Assembly: GCA_041664965.1 (NCBI GenBank)
Contig: JBAYJT010000026.1
Span: forward strand, 1 to 23,945
DNA length: 23,945 nt
Reading direction: 5' to 3'
Source: JBAYJT01 sp041664965
GTDB lineage: Bacteria; Pseudomonadota; Gammaproteobacteria; UBA9339
This document shows, piece after piece, positions 14,818 to 22,522 of the stretch (position 1 is its first letter; each line of letters starts with the position of its first letter). A program made the position numbers and the translations under genes. The notes below the pieces were generated by a model. The model did no database searches. It was not told where the DNA came from and worked only from the letters and a program-made list of their open reading frames with translations.

Positions 14818-15129
14818 TTAAGAACGATTACGTGCATCTATTAACACGCCATTAGCATATTTGTGTAAAATGCTAGTAACCAAAGTTTGATAGGGCAGGC
14901 CTTCTTCTTCTGCCATTGCTCTTATTGTTTCTAAATCTTTGGCGAAAACACGAATGCTAATGCGTTTTTCTTTAGTTTTACGGAAGTAATTAGCTGCGGC
15001 AATTTGAGCATTTTTTTTAACTTCTTCTAGATTTGGCACGCTTTGCCATTCACCACGTTCTAATGAATCTGAAATTTCTTGTTCTTCAGGATCAAGTTTA
15101 TACTTAAAAACTTTTTTTCTTTTTTGCAT
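14818..15129 (-). CDS. CopG-type ribbon-helix-helix antitoxin-like protein (103 aa), no toxin beside it
   Basis: The N-terminal part (YKLDPEEQEISDSLERGEW, residues 10-28) and the C-terminal ribbon-helix-helix (KRISIRVFAKDLETIRAMA, then the second helix PYQTLVTSILHKYANG, about 55-94) match the CopG_antitoxin family that usually pairs with a BrnT-like toxin. Proteins of this class bind DNA as dimers and repress their own operon. The start chosen is ATG 15129 (AGGAAAA upstream); a longer frame to 15216 exists, but its extension crosses the AT-rich promoter. The partner toxin gene, normally just upstream, is absent: the upstream 220 bases hold only an AT-rich inverted repeat and palindromic repeats. 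It is probably a remnant or solitary regulator. Confidence 0.75.
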   Translation of the reverse strand: MQKRKKVFKYKLDPEEQEISDSLERGEWQSVPNLEEVKKNAQIAAANYFRKTKEKRISIRVFAKDLETIRAMAEEEGLPYQTLVTSILHKYANGVLIDARNRS

Positions 15130-15144
15130 GGAATTTTCCTCATT

Positions 15145-15176
15145 TATATATATTTTTGATATACAGAATATATATA
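15145..15176. promoter_or_regulatory. AT-rich inverted repeat upstream of the antitoxin gene
   Basis: TATATATATT (15145-15154) and AATATATATA (15167-15176) are separated by 12 bases, just upstream of the ATG at 15129 on the minus strand. It is a plausible autoregulatory operator overlapping the promoter. The low complexity makes a chance match possible. Confidence 0.35.
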
Positions 15177-15250
15177 TCATATAGTCATTGTCAAATTTTG
15201 CACACCTCGATACCAAAATATTTTGTCACCCTGTGGCTTTTTATTTTTCC

Positions 15251-15327
15251 GTCATCCCGCGACTTGATCGCGGGATCCATGCCAATCAAAGGTATTTCTG
15301 GTTCCCGCGGTCAAGCCGCGGGATGAC
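15251..15327. repeat. GC-rich composite palindromic repeat
   Basis: The outer arms GTCATCCCGCG (15251-15261) and CGCGGGATGAC (15317-15327) are inverted copies. Inside are two complete hairpins: ATCCCGCGA-N5-TCGCGGGAT (15254-15276) and TCCCGCGG-N5-CCGCGGGA (15303-15323). The GC content is far above the surroundings. This is the GTCATCCCGCG type of dispersed palindrome common in many Proteobacteria. Confidence 0.85.
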
Positions 15328-15356
15328 GAAGGAAAGCGAAACCCATAAAGGCTTCA

Positions 15357-15650
15357 TTATTGCAAAATACTATCATAAAGATCATTCCATTCGGGATTAA
15401 ATTTTTCAATTAAATCTAGCTTCCATTCCCGTTTCCACTCCTTCAGCCTCTTTTCTCTATGAATTGCGCTTTCAGCATTATGATGATGCTCATAATATAC
15501 CAACTTTTTTATGTCATATTTCTTTGTAAAGCCGTCAGCAATAGAGTTCTTGTGTTGCCAAATACGCTTTATTAAATCAGAGGTAACACCAACGTATATT
15601 GTGCCATTTCTCTTGTTAGCAAGAATGTATACATAAAAGTTTTTATTCAT
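15357..15650 (-). CDS. GIY-YIG domain endonuclease-like protein (97 aa)
   Basis: A single-domain GIY-YIG protein of the small UvrC-N-terminal-like type. Seen: FYVYIL (5-10) and TIYVGVT (17-23) for the GIY and YIG strands, R29 in LIKRIWQH, H33, the likely metal-binding E66 in HREKRLK, and a C-terminal FNPEWNDLYD. The start chosen is ATG 15650, preceded by GGAG at good spacing, not the longer frame to 15725, whose extra 25 codons run through a palindromic repeat. It is flanked on both sides by GTCATCCCGCG-type palindromes. Proteins of this group are often called nucleases, but their biological target is not known. Confidence 0.88.
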   Translation of the reverse strand: MNKNFYVYILANKRNGTIYVGVTSDLIKRIWQHKNSIADGFTKKYDIKKLVYYEHHHNAESAIHREKRLKEWKREWKLDLIEKFNPEWNDLYDSILQ

Positions 15651-15660
15651 TTTGTTCTCC

Positions 15661-15690
15661 TGGATCCCGCCCAAGCCGCGGGATGACGAA
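15661..15690. repeat. GC-rich palindromic repeat, single unit
   Basis: ATCCCGC (15664-15670) pairs with GCGGGAT (15678-15684), followed by GACGAA as in the unit ending at 15330. It lies immediately upstream of the GIY-YIG gene. Confidence 0.8.
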
Positions 15691-15778
15691 TTGAATATTG
15701 AACTACCTATGAAGAACAAAAACAATATCGTGTTTTTTCAATTTGCTTCACTCCTCATATCTGTTTAGAATGTCCTAG

Positions 15779-16501
15779 ATGCACACCAATAAACTACAGC
15801 AATACTTAATTATTACGCGCTCTATTTTTTGGACTTTATTTTGTTCTTGTCGTGTCCTATGGATTAGTTGGTTTAGCAAGAAAAATACTCGCGCTAAAAT
15901 AGACCGTTCGAATCGAAGCTGGGTGAAAGGCTTACTTAAAATTATCAAACTAACTTATACGTTACATGGCGACGAACACTTAAAATATTTGCATGGCAGA
16001 AGTTATGTAATCATGAGTAATCACGCAAGCCTATATGACATTCCTGTAATTTTAGCGGCCCTTCCAGGCAGCATTCGTATGATTGCTAAAAAAGAACTTT
16101 TTCGAGTGCCCATTTGGGGTAGGGCGATGAAAATTGCCGAATTTATTTCTATCGATCGCGAGAATCGTCGTCAGGCTGTATTAGATTTACAAAATGCTAA
16201 AGAAAAAATGCAAAGTGGGATCCATATTTGGATGGCACCCGAAGGCACACGTACACGCGATGGCAAAATGCAAGATTTTAAGCGTGGTGGCTTTATGCTA
16301 GCATTTAAAACTAATGCTATTATTTTGCCAGTAGCACTTAGGGGAACTTATGAAGTTTTACCGCCTAAAAGTTTAGATTTTAAACTGGGCGTACATGTGG
16401 ATATTTATGTACTACCGCCCGTGGATACTGAAGTGTACACGGCACACGATAGCGAAAAAATAATGCATTTGGTGCGGGACAGAATCAGCTCTGCTCTATA
16501 A
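15779..16501 (+). CDS. plsC: 1-acyl-sn-glycerol-3-phosphate acyltransferase family protein (240 aa)
   Basis: Transfers an acyl chain to lysophosphatidic acid in phospholipid synthesis at the inner membrane. Seen: a hydrophobic N-terminal anchor (about 8-32), the catalytic H-x4-D box NHASLYD (81-87, H82 and D87), ELFRVPIWG (106-114) and the substrate box APEGTRTRDG (153-162). The length is typical. The start is ATG 15779, without a clear ribosome binding site. The last 17 bases overlap the 3' end of the convergent gltX. Another acyltransferase of the same family with different acceptor specificity remains possible, so the symbol is a best guess. Confidence 0.9.
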   Translation: MHTNKLQQYLIITRSIFWTLFCSCRVLWISWFSKKNTRAKIDRSNRSWVKGLLKIIKLTYTLHGDEHLKYLHGRSYVIMSNHASLYDIPVILAALPGSIRMIAKKELFRVPIWGRAMKIAEFISIDRENRRQAVLDLQNAKEKMQSGIHIWMAPEGTRTRDGKMQDFKRGGFMLAFKTNAIILPVALRGTYEVLPPKSLDFKLGVHVDIYVLPPVDTEVYTAHDSEKIMHLVRDRISSAL

Positions 16502-17885
16502 AATTGCAAGCTTTCTCAATGCGTTTTAGCGTCCTTTCTTTGCCAATTAATTTTAAAGTTACATCGATAGGTGGTGAAGTAGTGCCGCCTGTTACCGCAA
16601 CGCGTAAAGGCTGCGCAATTTTGCCTAATTTTATAGCTAATTGTTCGCCCATCTCATGGATAACAGTGTGAATTTCAGTCTCTTGCCAAGTAGGTAAAGC
16701 TGCAAACTTTTCTTGGCAAATTTTTAGAATTGGTAGAGATTCTTTGCTTAAATGTTTTTTAGCATCTTCAGCGAAAGTATAGTCATCGAAATAATAAACA
16801 CGACTCTTTTCTGCCATTTCTCGCAAAGTTTCACTGCGTTCTCGAAAAGCTAAAACTATTTCAACTAAGCTTGGGCCTGTTGTTGTATCAATATTTAACA
16901 GATTAATTTGGTAGCTTAAATGTTTAGCGATAATTTCAGGATCCAAAGTTTTTATGTAATGACGATTCATCCAAAGCAATTTCTCTTGATCAAAGGCAGC
17001 TGCAGACTTGTGAATGGCTTTATTTGTGAAAAATTGAATCATTTCTTCGCGCGAGAAAATTTCTTGATCGCCATGAGCCCAGCCCAGGCGGATCAGATAA
17101 TTTAGCATCGCTTCGGGCAAAAACCCTTCCTCTTTATATTCTATTACACTTTTTGCGCCATGACGCTTGGAAAGTAGCTTGCCATCTTGCCCCAAAATCA
17201 GCGGCAAATGCGCAAAAGTTGGGGGCGTTGCGCCTAAGGCATTGAAAATATTAATTTGACGAGGAGTATTATTGATGTGATCAGCGCCTCGCGTCACATT
17301 CGTGATTTGCATATCACGGTCATCAATCACAACACTAAAATTATAAGTTGGAAATCCGTCGGTACGGATGATAATTAAATCGTCTAATTCGCTATTTTGA
17401 AAAGAGAGGTGACCCTGCACTTCGTCGTCAAATTCAACTACGCCGTCTTTTGGGTTTTTGAAGCGAATGACATAAGGCTTATCAGAAGCTGGCAAGTTTT
17501 TGTCGCGACAACAGCCGTCGTAGCGCGGTTTTTCTTTATTTGATAATTGCTCTTCACGCAGTTTTTCTATACGTTCTTTACTGCAATAACAGCGATACGC
17601 CAAATCCTTAGAAATCATCTCTTCAGCAATTTGGCGATAATGAGATAAATTTTTCGACTGATAGAACGGGCCTTCATCATAATTCAAGCCTAACCACTCC
17701 ATACACTTTAAAATCACATCCGTGGCATCTTGAGTGGACCTTTCTTGGTCAGTATCTTCGATACGCAAAACAAATTTGCCATTGCTATGACGCGCAAAGA
17801 GCCAGGAATAAAGCGCAGTACGAATATTACCAAGATGAATATATCCAGTTGGACTAGGAGCAAAGCGTGTGCGCACTGTGGTCAT
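16485..17885 (-). CDS. gltX: Glutamyl-tRNA synthetase (466 aa)
   Basis: Charges tRNA-Glu with glutamate. Class I motifs: the HIGH-like HLGN (17-20) in FAPSPTGYIHLGNIRTAL and the KMSKS-like LLSKRHG (237-243). The zinc-finger region resembles that of Escherichia coli, with C99, C101 and C126, but the fourth ligand (His in E. coli) is replaced in CCRDKN; C125 may substitute. The protein has the normal length. The start ATG 17885 overlaps the stop of the upstream lipoprotein gene as TAATG, suggesting translational coupling. The 3' end overlaps plsC by 17 bases. Whether this is a discriminating enzyme cannot be read off by eye. Confidence 0.97.
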   Translation of the reverse strand: MTTVRTRFAPSPTGYIHLGNIRTALYSWLFARHSNGKFVLRIEDTDQERSTQDATDVILKCMEWLGLNYDEGPFYQSKNLSHYRQIAEEMISKDLAYRCYCSKERIEKLREEQLSNKEKPRYDGCCRDKNLPASDKPYVIRFKNPKDGVVEFDDEVQGHLSFQNSELDDLIIIRTDGFPTYNFSVVIDDRDMQITNVTRGADHINNTPRQINIFNALGATPPTFAHLPLILGQDGKLLSKRHGAKSVIEYKEEGFLPEAMLNYLIRLGWAHGDQEIFSREEMIQFFTNKAIHKSAAAFDQEKLLWMNRHYIKTLDPEIIAKHLSYQINLLNIDTTTGPSLVEIVLAFRERSETLREMAEKSRVYYFDDYTFAEDAKKHLSKESLPILKICQEKFAALPTWQETEIHTVIHEMGEQLAIKLGKIAQPLRVAVTGGTTSPPIDVTLKLIGKERTLKRIEKACNFIEQS

Positions 17886-18283
17886 TATTTTTCACAAGTA
17901 AAATCTAGGGTAACTTTGTAGTCATCTCGGCTGGATTCTGGGCGACTAGATCCAGGATAAAAACCACTAGAATTATTGGATTTGTTATAGCTGATTGCGT
18001 TCAGTACGTCTCCAGCAATACCCATCACAGCTTTTTGATTTTTGTCTACACCTTGATAAACAGAATTTTGCTTAGTCACATCAACACTCAGCATTTTCTC
18101 TGAACATACTTGATTAGCTTTGTTCATAGCTGACTTCATAGCATCATCTTCGCTGTAGGACAGCGCTACAACTGTGTATTTGTTGTTGCCGTGTGGTAAA
18201 AGTGTAGCATTATTTGCACAACCTGCGATTAGAATAGATATTGAAATTATTAAAGAAAGTTTCTTTAAATTTGATTTAAACAT
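17885..18283 (-). CDS. Small lipoprotein (132 aa), unknown function
   Basis: The start chosen is ATG 18283 (MFKSNLKKLSL), with GAGG about 8 bases upstream; the longer frame to 18343 has no such signal. Residues 1-21 form a lipoprotein signal peptide ending in the lipobox LIAGC, with C22 to be acylated, so it should sit in the inner or outer membrane facing the periplasm. The mature part has a YTVVALSYSEDDAMKSAMNKA segment with an alternating pattern like small beta-alpha outer-membrane lipoproteins, two further Cys (CSEK and FTCEK) that could pair, and a Ser/Asn/Gly-rich linker. No family is recognised. Its stop overlaps the gltX start by one base. Confidence 0.8.
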   Translation of the reverse strand: MFKSNLKKLSLIISISILIAGCANNATLLPHGNNKYTVVALSYSEDDAMKSAMNKANQVCSEKMLSVDVTKQNSVYQGVDKNQKAVMGIAGDVLNAISYNKSNNSSGFYPGSSRPESSRDDYKVTLDFTCEK

Positions 18284-18378
18284 ATATAAATACCTCAAGA
18301 AAAAATATAGAGAAAATAAGATTCTATCTACTACACTGCCCATTTACAAATAAAATCTACTATACAACTAGATCTTTT

Positions 18379-18867
18379 TTAAGATTGTAAAAGATCAATC
18401 AATCTTTGTAGGGCAAACTTGGCGGATTGTTGTTGGATAGAAGCACGATCGCCGCTCAATTTTTTACTATCAGAGCAAGAACCAGAGGGTAGGGCCCATG
18501 CAAAGCAAACTAAGCCTACAGGTTTATGTTCAGAGCCACCACTTGGACCCGCTACGCCAGTTATGGCAAGACTTACTTCTGCATTACTATTTTTGATCGC
18601 TCCCTCGGCCATTTCTTTTGCAACTTCCTCGCTTACAGCGCCATATTTTATTAAAGTTTCTTCTTTAACACATAACATCTCTGTTTTAGCAACGTTGTTA
18701 TAGGCGATAAAACCTCTATCAAAATAGCGCGAAGCGCCAGGTATAGCAGTTATCAGTTCTGCAACTAGGCCTCCCGTGCAAGATTCAGCCGTTGCTAAAA
18801 AGAAATTTTTCTTTAGTAGAATTTTAGCGAGTGTTTCTGAAAGATTTTGGAAATTAGAGGTTAACAT
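18379..18867 (-). CDS. pncC: CinA C-terminal domain protein, nicotinamide-nucleotide amidase type (162 aa)
   Basis: A stand-alone CinA C-terminal domain, which in Escherichia coli (PncC/YgaD) deamidates nicotinamide mononucleotide for NAD salvage. Seen: TAESCTGGLVAELITAIPGASRYFDRG (about 26-52) with the catalytic Ser region ESCTGG, YGAVSEEVAKEMAEGA, and AITGVAGPSGG followed by KPVGLVCFAW. The length is typical of the single-domain form. The start is ATG 18867, 30 bases after suhB, on the same strand. In many gammaproteobacteria this gene precedes recA, but here it does not. Confidence 0.93.
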   Translation of the reverse strand: MLTSNFQNLSETLAKILLKKNFFLATAESCTGGLVAELITAIPGASRYFDRGFIAYNNVAKTEMLCVKEETLIKYGAVSEEVAKEMAEGAIKNSNAEVSLAITGVAGPSGGSEHKPVGLVCFAWALPSGSCSDSKKLSGDRASIQQQSAKFALQRLIDLLQS

Positions 18868-18897
18868 ATTAACAGACCAAGACTTTTTTTAGGAAAA

Positions 18898-19677
18898 TTA
18901 TTTCATAGCCTCCTGAACAACCTTCAAAAGAATCTTAATCATCTTCGGATTTCCAGCAATGATTTCACCGTTAGGATAAAGTTCCTGGCCTTGATAATCG
19001 CAACAAATACCACCCGCTTCAGTGATTAGCAAAGCTCCAGCGGCCATATCCCATTCTTTTAGACGCGCTAGAATCATGCCATCAAAACGTCCAGCCGCAG
19101 TGTAGGCAAGAGCGATAGTTGCAGTTCCTAAAACACGCAAGCCTGCAACATGTGGAAAAAGTTCATCAATAATTTTATGCTGCCTAGACAAATTTTCAGG
19201 TTGGTTATATGGAAATCCCAAAAGAATCAAGCTGTCTTCTAGCTTATTCTGTTTACTGACACGCAAACGGCGATTATTGAGATAGGCCCCACTGCCACGT
19301 GTGGCAGTAAAAAGCTCACCACCTAGAGGATCAAAAATTACAGCGTGCTGCACAACTCCTTTTATTTGTATAGCAATAGAAATTGCAAAAAGAGGAATGC
19401 CACGCATGTAATTTGCCGTTCCGTCAATAGGATCAATGATCCAAACTACTTCGCTTTGGCCGATTTTCCCACCTTCTTCACCCAAAATAGCGTGATCTGG
19501 ATAAACTTCCCTAATGGAAGCTATGATGTCTTCTTCCACCAAACGATCTGTTTCGGTAACAAAATCGTGTGGAGTTTTTTCCTGGATTTCTAGGCTGTCT
19601 AAATGTTCTAGGGAACGCGTAATAATCTTTCCAGCACGACGCGCAGCTTTTACGGCAATATTGACTAATGGATGCAT
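18898..19677 (-). CDS. suhB: Inositol monophosphatase family protein SuhB (259 aa)
   Basis: A Mg2+-dependent phosphatase; in Escherichia coli SuhB also takes part in rRNA transcription antitermination and ribosome biogenesis. Motifs: GEEGG (66-70), WIIDPIDGTANY (79-90) and EWDMAAGALLITEAGG (208-223), which together form the metal and substrate site. The length is normal. The start ATG 19677 is two bases after the ybaB stop, so the genes are cotranscribed. Confidence 0.95.
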   Translation of the reverse strand: MHPLVNIAVKAARRAGKIITRSLEHLDSLEIQEKTPHDFVTETDRLVEEDIIASIREVYPDHAILGEEGGKIGQSEVVWIIDPIDGTANYMRGIPLFAISIAIQIKGVVQHAVIFDPLGGELFTATRGSGAYLNNRRLRVSKQNKLEDSLILLGFPYNQPENLSRQHKIIDELFPHVAGLRVLGTATIALAYTAAGRFDGMILARLKEWDMAAGALLITEAGGICCDYQGQELYPNGEIIAGNPKMIKILLKVVQEAMK

Positions 19678-19679
19678 AA

Positions 19680-20036
19680 TTAAGCCTGGGTTGCTCCGCT
19701 ATCGCCATCATTGGGTAAACCCATGTCTTTGGCTATATTCATGATTCTTGATTGCACAGTTGAATCTACTTTGCTTAGGGCATCATTGAAAGCGGCAATC
19801 ACTAAATCCGTTAGAACTTCTTTTGGTTCTTGGTATACACTGTTGTCGATAATGATTTTTACCACTTTACGTTGGCCATTCATCATAACTTGCACTAAAC
19901 CGCCGCCAGCAGCCCCGGTGATTTGTAAGCTTTCTAATTCTTTTTGCGCCCAACGCATTTTCTCTTGGATAGCTTTGGCTTTTTCCATCATTTCGTCGAA
20001 ATTAAATTCTGGTTTCTTGTCATTTGTAATGCTCAT
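19680..20036 (-). CDS. ybaB: YbaB/EbfC nucleoid-associated protein (118 aa)
   Basis: A small DNA-binding dimer of the YbaB/EbfC family. Seen: FNFDEMMEKAKAIQEKMRWAQKELESLQ, the GAAGGGLVQVMMNGQRKVVKI core and an EVLTDLVIAAFNDAL helix. It is slightly longer than usual at the N-terminus. GAGG precedes ATG 20036. In most gammaproteobacteria it sits between dnaX and recR; here it is 17 bases downstream of rne and two bases upstream of suhB. Confidence 0.93.
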   Translation of the reverse strand: MSITNDKKPEFNFDEMMEKAKAIQEKMRWAQKELESLQITGAAGGGLVQVMMNGQRKVVKIIIDNSVYQEPKEVLTDLVIAAFNDALSKVDSTVQSRIMNIAKDMGLPNDGDSGATQA

Positions 20037-20053
20037 AATTACCTCAAAAAATA

Positions 20054-22273
20054 TTATGAATTGTTAGCTTTATTATTTTCTTTTGCTTGCTCTGAAGCTG
20101 GCCAAGGACGCCAAGGATCCACACTAATATTTTGATTTGTGCTTTGTGTTGTCATAGGACTATTAACAGGTTGGTGTTTCTCGACAACTTTTGGCGCAAC
20201 TGCCTGAGTGGGCCTCACCGATTCTGTTGATGTAACTGCTGGGCGATAAACTTCGCTGGCAGAAGCGCGTGTCATGTCATTGTTTGCTTCGGGATAAGCT
20301 GGAGCTGGACGACGTCTGTTTACATTGCGATTTGGCCCTGCTGGATATGGACGAGGGGAAGGCATACGCCCACCTCTAGCACCACTGGCACGACGATCTC
20401 GATTATCTCTAGTTGGCGGACGACGTCTATCGCGTTGTTCTGGACGACGATTGCGGTTCCCATCTCGATAATGCCCAGGAGAAGATGGTGGTAGTTGAGT
20501 CTCTGACTTTTCACGCATGCTATCTTCTGTAGTTTTGTTTATCGGCTCTTTTCCTGGCAATGTTTTGTCTTTTTCACCGCGAAATATTTTAGTGAACAAA
20601 TGCTTTATTTTAGATTTTTCTTTGTTTTGTTCGGAAGCAGGAGAGGGTACACGCGCTAAATCGTCCAAACGAACAGCTGGAGTTTCTGGAGCAATCCTAG
20701 ACGCTGGATTGACTGGAACTTCTGGCATTTTTGTTTCTGGTGAGGCAATTAAATTGTAGCTGGAGTCATTTTTAGCAGATTTAGTTCCTTCACCGCCACG
20801 AATGCGTTTTAAAGTAAAGTTCGGCGTTTCCAAAGAAACATTCGGTAAAAGTACCAAACGCACATTAGTGCGAACTTCTATTGCATGTAATGCAGCTCTT
20901 TTTTCGTTGAGTAGGAAAGTTGCCAAATCAACAGGCAATTGAACTTGAACTTCAGCTGTATTGGCTTGAGATGCTTCTTCTTCGATGACATGCAACAAAG
21001 ATGATGTGAGCGATTCAATGCTGCGAATACGACCTTGTCCGCTACAGCGTGGGCAGGGAATAAGTGTAGATTCGCTTAAGCTAGAACGCAAACGTTGACG
21101 CGACATTTCGAGCAATCCAAAACGTGTAATATTGCCAACTTGAACGCGCGCTCGATCAAATTTCAGAGCTTCACGTAGACGATCGCCAACTTCGCGTTGA
21201 TTTTTAAGCGGTGTCATGTCGATAAAGTCTATAACTATCAAACCACCAATATCGCGTAGACGTAATTGACGAGCAATTTCATCTGCAGCTTCTAGATTGG
21301 TATTTAGAGCGGTCTCTTCAATATCACCACCACCAGTGGCTTTAGCTGAGTTAACATCTACGCTAACCAAGGCTTCCGTGTGATCGATAACTATGGCGCC
21401 ACCAGAAGGCAAGCGTAATACCCGGTGATGCGCCGTTTCGATTTGATTTTCAATGTTATAAAAACTAAAAAGCGGAATTTTGTGTTGGTGGAGTTGAATG
21501 CGATCGACAAATTCTGGACGAATTTCCGCTACGTATTGCTTGGTTTTGTCATATAAACTAACTGTATCAACAATAATTTCATCAATTTCTTGGCGCAAAT
21601 AATCGCGAATCGCACGTAGCAAGGCATCTCCTTCTTGATAAATTAAAGCAGGAGAACTGCGTGTTTCAGAAGCTTTAGAAATACTTTCCCAAAGTTTTAG
21701 CAGAGTATTCAAGTCCCATTGTAAATCCTCTAAGGACTTACCAACTCCAGCTGTGCGGATTATAACCCCCATGCCTTCTGGGATGTTTAGTTGTCCAATG
21801 ATATCGCGTAAATCGTCTCTACCTTGCCCTTCGATACGGCGTGAGATGCCACCGGCACGTGGATTATTTGGCATTAAAACCAAATATGACCCAGCCAAAC
21901 TTATAAAAGTAGTCAAAGCAGCGCCTTTGGTGCCACGTTCTTCTTTATCGATTTGGACTAAGATTTCTTGGCCTTCGCGCAGAACATCTTTTATGTGAGG
22001 GTGGGCTAGAGATTCATGGGTGAATTCGCCTTGGAAACAGTTACGAGAAACTTCTTTTATGGGTAAAAATCCTTGCCGGCTAGACCCGTATTCAACAAAA
22101 GCCGCCTCTAAACTAGCTTCAATATGTAAGATTTTGCCTTTGTAAATATTGGCTTTTTTTTGTTCTCCACTAAATTGTTCTAAGTCTAAATCATAAAGAG
22201 TTTTGCCTCGAACTAAAGCGACGCGCAAGCCCATTTCTGGCGTAGCGCTGATTAACATTCTGTTTGTTGTCAT
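20054..22273 (-). CDS. rne: Ribonuclease E (739 aa)
   Basis: The main endoribonuclease of mRNA decay and rRNA/tRNA processing. The catalytic half is complete and of gammaproteobacterial type: an S1 domain (about 39-119), metal-binding D306 (VSVDVNSA) and D349 (VIDFIDM), GGGDIEETALNTNLEAA, and the zinc-link cysteines C407 and C410 in CPRC, all shifted by three from Escherichia coli numbering. The C-terminal part (about 490-739) is low-complexity, with an Arg-rich stretch (about 585-620) for RNA binding and a Pro-rich end closing with VDPWRPWPASEQ. It is shorter than the 1061-residue E. coli enzyme, so the degradosome scaffold is reduced. The start ATG 22273 has AAAGG upstream. It heads the run rne-ybaB-suhB-pncC. 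Confidence 0.96.
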   Translation of the reverse strand: MTTNRMLISATPEMGLRVALVRGKTLYDLDLEQFSGEQKKANIYKGKILHIEASLEAAFVEYGSSRQGFLPIKEVSRNCFQGEFTHESLAHPHIKDVLREGQEILVQIDKEERGTKGAALTTFISLAGSYLVLMPNNPRAGGISRRIEGQGRDDLRDIIGQLNIPEGMGVIIRTAGVGKSLEDLQWDLNTLLKLWESISKASETRSSPALIYQEGDALLRAIRDYLRQEIDEIIVDTVSLYDKTKQYVAEIRPEFVDRIQLHQHKIPLFSFYNIENQIETAHHRVLRLPSGGAIVIDHTEALVSVDVNSAKATGGGDIEETALNTNLEAADEIARQLRLRDIGGLIVIDFIDMTPLKNQREVGDRLREALKFDRARVQVGNITRFGLLEMSRQRLRSSLSESTLIPCPRCSGQGRIRSIESLTSSLLHVIEEEASQANTAEVQVQLPVDLATFLLNEKRAALHAIEVRTNVRLVLLPNVSLETPNFTLKRIRGGEGTKSAKNDSSYNLIASPETKMPEVPVNPASRIAPETPAVRLDDLARVPSPASEQNKEKSKIKHLFTKIFRGEKDKTLPGKEPINKTTEDSMREKSETQLPPSSPGHYRDGNRNRRPEQRDRRRPPTRDNRDRRASGARGGRMPSPRPYPAGPNRNVNRRRPAPAYPEANNDMTRASASEVYRPAVTSTESVRPTQAVAPKVVEKHQPVNSPMTTQSTNQNISVDPWRPWPASEQAKENNKANNS

Positions 22274-22380
22274 TTTTGTAAACCTTTTTCATAATATTTT
22301 CATAATTAATTTGGATTATTGCTACTTGGAGGGGGAGTTTGCATGGTATGTATTTTGGGTGTAACGCTTAATTTGCCCAA

Positions 22381-22420
22381 AAACATGTCTATATGTTTTC
22401 TTTATAAATCAAAGAGTTAT
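22381..22420 (+). repeat. 40-bp interspersed repeat, copy 3
   Basis: It begins AAACATGTCTA, contains TTTATAAATCAA and ends AGAGTTAT. It lies about midway in the 249-base gap between the rne start and the holC stop. The rest of that gap holds the rne leader and no gene I can defend. Confidence 0.8.
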
Positions 22421-22522
22421 ATTTGCAATCTTTCCTGACGCCTTTAGTATTAAAATCCACATCCTTAATTTTTTAAGGGCTAATGCTTTAAAAAAGCGCA
22501 TCATTGTATCAGGTTTACTATC

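Noticed and set aside
18371..18396. GATCTTTT-N10-AAAAGATC hairpin at the 3' end of pncC
   Set aside because: The stem is mostly AT and no T run follows on the minus strand, so I could not support calling it a terminator.
22343..22438. 31-codon plus-strand frame behind a strong GGAGGGGG, overlapping repeat copy 3
   Set aside because: The product has no recognisable feature and half of it is the interspersed repeat, which is not coding elsewhere. The purine run alone is weak evidence; it would need ribosome profiling.
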